This document shows positions 6,972 to 10,383 of a stretch of DNA of 10,383 nt, one piece after another. The notes beneath the pieces were generated by a model. The model was not told where the DNA came from. It was given only the letters and a program-made list of their open reading frames with translations, and did not search any database. The translations under genes were made by a program, and so were the position numbers. Origin of the DNA: JAWWPG01 sp037719575 (GTDB lineage Bacteria; Actinomycetota; Actinomycetes; Propionibacteriales; Nocardioidaceae); the NCBI GenBank assembly GCA_037719575.1, contig JBBJMF010000100.1, positions 1 to 10,383 of the forward strand. Direction: 5' to 3'. The first letter of the stretch is position 1, and the number at the start of each line of letters is the position of its first letter.

Positions 6972-7048
6972 CGCGGATTCCCAGACGGGAACCGCGGCTT
7001 TTTCGTTATCAGACCACAACGAAGATCAAAGGAGGTGAAACACCATGA
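6953..7048 (+). CDS. Possible second leader ORF spanning the terminator, overlapping the whiB7 start
   Basis: ATG 6953 opens a 31-codon frame that begins 11 nt after the uORF stop, runs through the whole terminator, and ends in a TGA (7046-7048) that overlaps the whiB7 ATG as ATGA. A weak RBS-like GAAG lies 8 nt upstream. If translated, ribosomes on it would melt the terminator and could couple directly to whiB7. Against it, codon bias is poor (the sequence is constrained by the hairpin and the RBS) and an open frame this short can occur by chance. Confidence 0.25.
   Translation: MTGTSKPRIPRREPRLFRYQTTTKIKGGETP
6968..7003 (+). terminator. Intrinsic terminator (attenuator) in the whiB7 leader
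   Basis: AAGCCGCGG (6968-6976), a bulged A (6977) and TTCCC (6978-6982) pair with GGGAA (6987-6991) and CCGCGGCTT (6992-7000) around the loop AGAC. The stem is 14 bp and is followed by a T run (6999-7003). It lies between the uORF and whiB7 and so would cut whiB7 transcription unless relieved. It is the most textbook Rho-independent terminator in the window. Confidence 0.85.
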
Positions 7049-7332
7049 CACTCAGCGTCCTCGACGCACTCGTGGCGAGCGACCTGCCGGACGCGCAGAG
7101 CCTTCCGTGTCGGTCGAACGACCCGGAGCTCTTCTTCGCCGAGTCACCTGCCGACGTCGAGCTTGCCAAGTCCCTCTGCCAGACCTGCCCGGTCCGTTCG
7201 GAATGCCTCGCCGGAGCACTCGAACGCCGTGAGCCCTGGGGCGTCTGGGGCGGGCAGCTTTTCGTATCGGGAGCTGTCGTCGCCCGCAAGAGACCGAGGG
7301 GCAGACCGCGCAAGTGCGAGGTAGCAGCCTGA
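7045..7332 (+). CDS. whiB7: WhiB7 Fe-S transcription regulator
   Basis: WhiB7 is a 4Fe-4S Wbl protein that binds the primary sigma factor (SigA) and switches on intrinsic antibiotic-resistance and redox genes. The protein has 95 residues with the four cluster cysteines C22, C45, C48 and C54. It also has the EPWGVWGG turn (63-70) that contacts sigma, and a C-terminal AT-hook RGRPRK (85-90) that is diagnostic for WhiB7 among Wbl proteins. ATG 7045 has a near-perfect RBS (AAAGGAGGTGA) with 9-nt spacing from AGGAGG. It lies downstream of uvrD2 on the same strand, as in mycobacteria. Regulation is predicted by its own AT-box promoter and by the leader attenuator. Confidence 0.95.
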   Translation: MTLSVLDALVASDLPDAQSLPCRSNDPELFFAESPADVELAKSLCQTCPVRSECLAGALERREPWGVWGGQLFVSGAVVARKRPRGRPRKCEVAA

Positions 7333-7334
7333 CC

Positions 7335-7353
7335 GACCGACGACCTGTCGGTC
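7335..7353 (+). other. Small hairpin just after the whiB7 stop
   Basis: GACCGAC (7335-7341) and GTCGGTC (7347-7353) form a 7-bp perfect stem with a 5-nt loop, 2 nt after the whiB7 stop codon. No T run follows, so it may be a weak terminator or a 3'-end stabiliser between whiB7 and the small downstream gene, or be neutral. Confidence 0.3.
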
Positions 7354-7424
7354 CGACCCGACGACATCCGACCAGGAGAGCCACCTTGACCGCCAGCCAG
7401 CACACCATGACAAGGAGCACCGAG

Positions 7425-7589
7425 ATGAATCTCATTCAAGAAGACCTGGCCCGCGCCCATATCGACGCGCGCCTTTCGCAGGCGCGCGAACTGCGTCGCG
7501 GCTACCAGCTGAGCCGTGCTCAGCGACTGGCCCTTCGGGCCGAGCGCGCGACCCAGCAGGCCCGCCTGTTGCTCGCCCGCGCGCTGTGA
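7425..7589 (+). CDS. Small Arg/Ala-rich helical protein, conserved type of unknown function
   Basis: I do not recognise a function. The predicted 54 residues begin MNLIQEDLARAHIDARLSQA and end LLLARAL. Arg, Ala, Leu and Gln in heptad-like spacing suggest one or two amphipathic helices. There is no Cys, no membrane segment and no signal peptide. ATG 7425 has AAGGAG 7 nt upstream. A TTG at 7386 in the same frame also has a good RBS (AGGAG, 7-nt spacing), and the codons between are G/C-ending in 11 of 12 cases, so a 67-residue form starting MTASQHTMTRSTEM is equally possible. It lies 92 nt after whiB7 on the same strand and before a strong hairpin, so it may be co-transcribed. The high Arg content could allow nucleic-acid contact, but that is speculation. 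Confidence 0.6.
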   Translation: MNLIQEDLARAHIDARLSQARELRRGYQLSRAQRLALRAERATQQARLLLARAL

Positions 7590-7612
7590 CAACAGTGCAC
7601 GTCGGTGAGCCG

Positions 7613-7657
7613 AGTAGTGCCCGGACGACTCCCCTCCCGGAGTCTCCGGGCACTACT
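7613..7657. terminator. Long, nearly perfect hairpin between convergent transcription units
   Basis: AGTAGTGCCCGGA (7613-7625) pairs with TCCGGGCACTACT (7645-7657) over 13 bp. After one bulged C, GACTCC (7627-7632) pairs with GGAGTC (7639-7644), leaving a 6-nt loop. This gives 19 bp of stem 23 nt after the small ORF. No T run follows on either strand. U-poor hairpins of this kind are common at actinobacterial gene ends, and this one would face transcripts from both sides. Confidence 0.65.
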
Positions 7658-7678
7658 GTCGGGGATGCCCGGCTGTGA

Positions 7679-7762
7679 CAAGCCGACGATCCGCCTCCGG
7701 TAACACACCATCCGCCCGTGGTTACCGACGATCCGACCCGCGTTACCGACGATCCGGCCACG
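7679..7762. repeat. Four tandem 21-bp repeats with core CCGACGATCCG
   Basis: Four units with an exact 21-nt period start at 7679, 7700, 7721 and 7742. Units 3 and 4 share GTTACCGACGATCCG exactly. Unit 1 keeps the 11-nt core CCGACGATCCG, and unit 2 is the most diverged (GTAACACACCATCCG). They lie outside any credible gene. They may be terminal repeats of a mobile element or protein-binding sites. Their place between two converging 3' ends speaks against a promoter role. Confidence 0.7.
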
Positions 7763-7789
7763 ATCGACCGCTCAGCCGTCAAGGACAGG

Positions 7790-7842
7790 ACCGGATTGGC
7801 CACTCAACGGTAGAACCGGAACCGGTTTGACCACTCAACCGG
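7790..7842. repeat. Two direct repeats of about 21 bp (ACCGG-TTG-CCACTCAAC)
   Basis: ACCGGATTGGCCACTCAACGG (7790-7810) recurs 31 nt later as ACCGGTTTGACCACTCAACC (7821-7840), with extra CCGG blocks between. The second copy overlaps the stop codon of the ABC1-kinase gene (TCA 7835-7837), so that stop lies inside the repeat. The family is unrelated to the 21-bp repeats just upstream. The TGAGTGG-type motif on the minus strand recalls multi-copy end repeats of actinobacterial IS21-like elements, from memory only. Confidence 0.55.
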
Positions 7843-9163
7843 AGCGGAGGGGGGTGAAGCCGGGAAGGGAGTCCTCGAGGATCGAGGCGAACGAGGCCTT
7901 AGCCTCGAGCTGGGAGAGGACTCCGATGCCGCCGAGCCAGACCCGGTGGATGAGCAGGTACTCGGGCGGTAGGTTGATTTTGAGCATCGTGGTGTAGCCG
8001 GGCTGGCGCGGGTCGTTGATGCGGGCGAACTGGCCGCGCATCCAGGCTCGGGAGAACTGGAAGGTCTCGGTGGCTGCCGGCTCGAGGAACGGGCCCAGGT
8101 AGTCGCGGATCTGGTCCGCCTCCACGTGCACCGAGGGCTTGATGAACCCGGCGTCGCGCAGCCCGGCCAGCACGTCGTCGTACTCGTTCCTGACCGCGTG
8201 GCCCATCATCGTGCCGATCATCAACGGCAAGCCGCCGCCGGGCAGTCGCGCGACCGCGCCGTAGTCGACCACGCCGAGCCGGCCGTCCGGGAGCAGCCGG
8301 AAGTTGCCCGGGTGGGGGTCGGCATGCAGGAGTCCGGCCCGCGCGGGACCGGAGAACAAGAAGCGCACGTACCGCTCGCCGTACCGGTCGCGGTCCGCCT
8401 GCTCGCCGTCGGCGATGAGCCGGGCGAGGGAGCGGTCGGACTCCATCCACTCGGAGATCAGAACGCGGTCGGTGTGCGTGACGACGTCGGGCACGAAGAT
8501 GTCAGGGTCCCCCCGGAACGCGTCCGCGAACGTCTGTTGCGCTGCGGCTTCGAGCGAGTAGTCGAGCTCCTCTGACACCCGGGCCTGCAGCTCGGCGACC
8601 AGCGGGCCGATGTCGATGCCGGGAATCCAGACCCCGACGAGCTTGGCCACCCGGGAGATCTGGCGCAGGTCGCTCGTGAGCGCCTCACCAGCACCGGGGT
8701 ACTGGATCTTGACGGCGACCTCACGGCCGTCGTGCCAGCGTGCGCGGTGGACCTGACCGATCGAGGCGGCGGCAGCCGCGTCGTCGTCGAACCTGACGAG
8801 CCGCCGTCGCCAGTCCGCACCCAACTCTTTGGCCAGCATCTGGTGAACCATCGACGAGGACATCGGCGGCGCCGCGTCCTGGAGCTTCGTCAGCGTCGCC
8901 CGGTAGGGCGCCACCAGGCCCTCGGGCAGCGCGGACTCGAAGACCGACAGCGCCTGGCCGAACTTCATGGCGCCGCCCTTGAGCTCGCCGAGGACCTTGA
9001 AGAGCTGCTCCGCCGTGCGCTGCTGGACCTGCGCGGTGACCGCATCCGCGGGGGTTCCCCGCAGCCGTTTGCCGACACCGAGCGTCGCTCGGCCGGCGTA
9101 GCCGATCGGCAGGGACGCGAGCCGCGCGGTCCGCACCACGGCCTTCTTCGGCAGGTCGGTCAT
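7835..9163 (-). CDS. ABC1/AarF (UbiB-type) atypical protein kinase-like protein
   Basis: The protein has 442 residues. Family hallmarks are present: the KxGQ motif (K67-F-G-Q70), the Ala-rich nucleotide loop AAAASIGQVH (about 130-139), the VAVKIQ lysine (K152), the HADPHPGNF catalytic loop (280-288) and VVDYG (D300) as the metal-binding DFG equivalent. These mark an intact ABC1 (UbiB/COQ8) kinase-like ATPase. In other organisms such proteins support quinone or lipid metabolism; the substrate in actinobacteria is not established. No transmembrane tail is seen. ATG 9161-9163 overlaps the stop of the upstream gene as ATGA, arguing for translational coupling and deciding the start over an in-frame ATG at 9205. 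The gene order matches Rv3196-Rv3197 (from memory). The 3' end runs into a repeat copy, so the last residues may have been replaced. Confidence 0.9.
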   Translation of the reverse strand: MTDLPKKAVVRTARLASLPIGYAGRATLGVGKRLRGTPADAVTAQVQQRTAEQLFKVLGELKGGAMKFGQALSVFESALPEGLVAPYRATLTKLQDAAPPMSSSMVHQMLAKELGADWRRRLVRFDDDAAAAASIGQVHRARWHDGREVAVKIQYPGAGEALTSDLRQISRVAKLVGVWIPGIDIGPLVAELQARVSEELDYSLEAAAQQTFADAFRGDPDIFVPDVVTHTDRVLISEWMESDRSLARLIADGEQADRDRYGERYVRFLFSGPARAGLLHADPHPGNFRLLPDGRLGVVDYGAVARLPGGGLPLMIGTMMGHAVRNEYDDVLAGLRDAGFIKPSVHVEADQIRDYLGPFLEPAATETFQFSRAWMRGQFARINDPRQPGYTTMLKINLPPEYLLIHRVWLGGIGVLSQLEAKASFASILEDSLPGFTPLRSG

Positions 9164-10053
9164 GCACTCATTGTCGCCTGCCCGCTCTGCCAGCCGCAGC
9201 CGCACTCGGGATGAGGCTCGAACAGGACGGTCTGCACCTCACCGAGCCCGTGGGGAAGCTCGATGACGTGGTCGCAGCTGAGCGGAACCAGACCGCTTGC
9301 CCACATCGCCACCTCCTGCGCGGCATAGCCGGCGGTCACAGCGACGAGGGAGGCGGGGCCGCACGGCGATGGTGCGGGGTTGGCCTGCGCCGACTCGACA
9401 AGAGTCGCGCAGCACGGGTCGAGCTGCGACCGGGCTAGGTCGACGCATCGCACGCATGCCGTGCGGCCGGGTACGACGAACGGCCCGACGAGGCCGACCA
9501 GCTCCCGCAGGCCGACACACAGGAACGGGACACCGCGCCGCATGGCCTCGTCCGCGGACTCTCGAGACGGCTCGCGGTCGCCGGCGAGGACCAGGACGGT
9601 CGCCTCCCCGGCCGAGGAGGTGACCGGGACGTGCTCGTCCTCGACGAGCGTGCGGACCAGGTCCGCCACCCGCCCCGACCCCGCCACGTGGACGCGGCTC
9701 CGCCGGCGTGCTGTCAGCACTGCCGCGGCGCTCTGCAGGGGCCCGGCGAGCAGCCACATCGCCGACCATGAGGCGCGGTGCAGGCCGGGCGGACTGACGA
9801 CGGCCTGGTCGACGAGTGCGCCGGAGTCGAGGAGCGCCTCGAGCACCACCTGGCCGTCGGAGCGCTCGACGCCACGTGCCTCGGCCGCGAGCAGCACGCC
9901 ATGGACGTCGCGAAATCCGTCGACCGCCTCGAGCACGGCCTGGACGGCGGGGCTGTCCGGCAGCGCGGCGACACCGGGCCACTCGAGACCGAGCTGAAGC
10001 GTGCGCACGTCCCGCCGGAGCACGTGCAGACCGGGTCGCAGCGTGGGTCTCAC
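9160..10053 (-). CDS. TOMM cyclodehydratase-like / ThiF-fold protein coupled to the ABC1 kinase
   Basis: The protein has 297 residues. The N-terminal about 60 (RPGLHVLRRDVRTLQLGLEW...) look like the winged-helix, leader-binding part of proteins annotated as TOMM precursor leader peptide-binding or bacteriocin cyclodehydratase proteins. A Rossmann-like segment follows (VHVAGSGRVADLV, about 121-133). Two Cys pairs, C200-x2-C203 and C284-x-C286 (in PHPECGCGW), are in the place of the structural zinc site of E1/ThiF-like folds. Typical adenylation residues of active E1 enzymes are not obvious, so a non-catalytic scaffold role is possible. No YcaO partner, dehydrogenase or Cys/Ser/Thr-rich precursor is in the window. 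The start is GTG 10051-10053 with only a weak G-rich RBS. The stop overlaps the kinase start (ATGA). The function is unknown. Confidence 0.75.
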   Translation of the reverse strand: MRPTLRPGLHVLRRDVRTLQLGLEWPGVAALPDSPAVQAVLEAVDGFRDVHGVLLAAEARGVERSDGQVVLEALLDSGALVDQAVVSPPGLHRASWSAMWLLAGPLQSAAAVLTARRRSRVHVAGSGRVADLVRTLVEDEHVPVTSSAGEATVLVLAGDREPSRESADEAMRRGVPFLCVGLRELVGLVGPFVVPGRTACVRCVDLARSQLDPCCATLVESAQANPAPSPCGPASLVAVTAGYAAQEVAMWASGLVPLSCDHVIELPHGLGEVQTVLFEPHPECGCGWQSGQATMSA

Positions 10054-10070
10054 CTCGGGCCCCCCAACGT

Positions 10071-10082
10071 CGGTCCGGACCG
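10071..10082. other. 12-nt perfect palindrome upstream of the cyclodehydratase-like gene
   Basis: CGGTCCGGACCG is a perfect palindrome about 18 nt before the GTG start on the minus strand. It could be an operator for the two-gene unit, or simply chance in GC-rich DNA. No second copy was noticed in the window. Confidence 0.2.
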
Positions 10083-10176
10083 CGGGCTTAACCGCCGCCG
10101 GTGAGGGTCCAGCGTGTCAAAGATCTGCCGCCCGTGGCGTCGACCGTCCACAGCGTCGCGGCTGGCGGGCACCAAG

Positions 10177-10212
10177 AAGGCGGGTACCCCCGACGATCTG
10201 GGGTCCCGCCTT
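10177..10212 (-). terminator. Hairpin terminator after the DUF5679 gene
   Basis: AAGGCGGG (10177-10184) pairs with CCCGCCTT (10205-10212), and ACCCC (10186-10190) with GGGGT (10200-10204), with a single bulged T and a 9-nt loop. The 13-bp stem lies 16 nt past the stop of the minus-strand DUF5679 gene. The T tract after it on that strand is weak. Confidence 0.65.
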
Positions 10213-10228
10213 GCTGGGTCGAGCTGGG

Positions 10229-10383
10229 TCAGGCCTTGCCGAGGATCCGGTTAAGGTTCGTGCCGCAGACGGGGCAGGTGGCCTTGGCCATCCGGGTTCC
10301 CTTGTCGTTGACACGGACCTCGCCGCTGGCCTCACGCTTGGCCTTGCACTTCACGCAGTAGAACTCGCCGCTCCAGGTCTCCG
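10229..10383 (-). CDS. DUF5679 zinc-ribbon protein, 5' end outside the window
   Basis: The last 50 residues are visible: a YCVKCKAKRE first knuckle, then EVRVNDKGTRMAKATCPVCG as the linker and second knuckle, ending in TNLNRILGKA and TGA at 10229-10231. The paired C-x2-C motifs form a compact zinc ribbon. The short length and the NDKGTRMAKATCPVCGT signature match the small DUF5679 family, widespread in actinobacteria and without a known function. The family is only about 50-60 residues, so probably just a few N-terminal residues are missing. It is followed by its own hairpin terminator and is thus probably a separate unit from the cyclodehydratase-like gene downstream. Confidence 0.85.
   Translation of the reverse strand, partial: ETWSGEFYCVKCKAKREASGEVRVNDKGTRMAKATCPVCGTNLNRILGKA

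Larger units (their letters stand above)
6662..7044 (+). promoter_or_regulatory. Long whiB7 5' leader with attenuator architecture
   Basis: From the predicted transcription start to the whiB7 ATG there are about 380 nt. In order they hold a small hairpin (GGTCAC 6670-6675 with GTGACC 6682-6687), a 66-codon uORF (6741-6941), an alternative hairpin (6921-6971) and an intrinsic terminator (6968-7003). The whiB7 RBS AAAGGAGGTGA (7028-7038) comes last. Leaders of whiB7/wblC in mycobacteria and Streptomyces are known to contain a uORF and a terminator, and to let transcription through when ribosome-targeting antibiotics disturb uORF translation. The elements here are seen directly; the mechanism is inferred from those relatives. 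Confidence 0.7.

Noticed and set aside
7679..7762. CRISPR-like array
   Set aside because: The units are head-to-tail with a 21-nt period and only about 6 variable bases between cores. There are no spacers of 30 nt or so and no cas genes.
7432..7803. Minus-strand open frame across the small gene and the 21-bp repeats
   Set aside because: The repeat-derived GSSVT strings arise because 21 is a multiple of three. No RBS or family resemblance exists, and it runs against a well-supported plus-strand small gene.
10115..10120. TTGACA on the minus strand as a -35 for the cyclodehydratase-like gene
   Set aside because: The only -10-like sequence (around TTAAGC) lies 23 nt away, too far for a normal promoter.

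Overview
The window is high-GC DNA with strongly G/C-biased third codon positions and GTG/TTG starts. It carries a WhiB-family regulator, a mycoredoxin and an AdnAB-type helicase-nuclease, which together point to an actinobacterium. The finer guess is a Nocardioides-like or related genus, held with low confidence. From memory, the order adnB, nudC, mrx1, uvrD2, whiB7, ABC1-kinase gene, ThiF/cyclodehydratase-like gene matches the conserved neighbourhood around M. tuberculosis Rv3196-Rv3202c, including strand orientations. Here a small ABM-domain gene and an E. coli-type deoD sit between adnB and nudC.

Layout. 1-1841 (+): 3' part of a UvrD-like helicase-nuclease (AdnB-like). 1842-2118: gap holding a decayed minus-strand remnant of an NTF2/SnoaL-like gene. 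2119-2415 (+): ABM-domain protein. 2429-3148 (-): purine nucleoside phosphorylase DeoD. 3192-4130 (+): NudC, possibly leaderless, whose stop overlaps that of the convergent mycoredoxin (4127-4375, -). 4482-6584 (+): UvrD2 with its Cys4 zinc motif and HRDC-like tail. 6585-7044: a long whiB7 leader with a WhiB7-type promoter, a 66-codon upstream ORF, an overlapping alternative hairpin, a strong intrinsic terminator and a possible second leader ORF that runs through the terminator into the whiB7 start. 7045-7332 (+): WhiB7. 7425-7589 (+): small Arg/Ala-rich protein. 7613-7657: long hairpin between convergent units. 7679-7842: two unrelated families of short direct repeats, probably mobile-element debris. 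7835-9163 and 9160-10053 (-): an ABC1/AarF-type atypical kinase translationally coupled to an upstream TOMM cyclodehydratase-like (ThiF-fold) protein. 10177-10212: terminator. 10229-10383 (-): 3' part of a DUF5679 zinc-ribbon protein.

Themes are genome maintenance (AdnB, UvrD2), thiol-redox and nucleotide housekeeping (mycoredoxin, NudC, DeoD), and antibiotic-stress regulation (WhiB7). The most informative non-coding element is the whiB7 leader. It looks like a translation-sensed transcription attenuator, and its arrangement (a hairpin arm inside the end of the uORF, and a second frame spanning the terminator with an ATGA overlap onto whiB7) is worth testing. The least understood coding unit is the two-gene kinase/cyclodehydratase-like operon, which has no visible RiPP precursor beside it.
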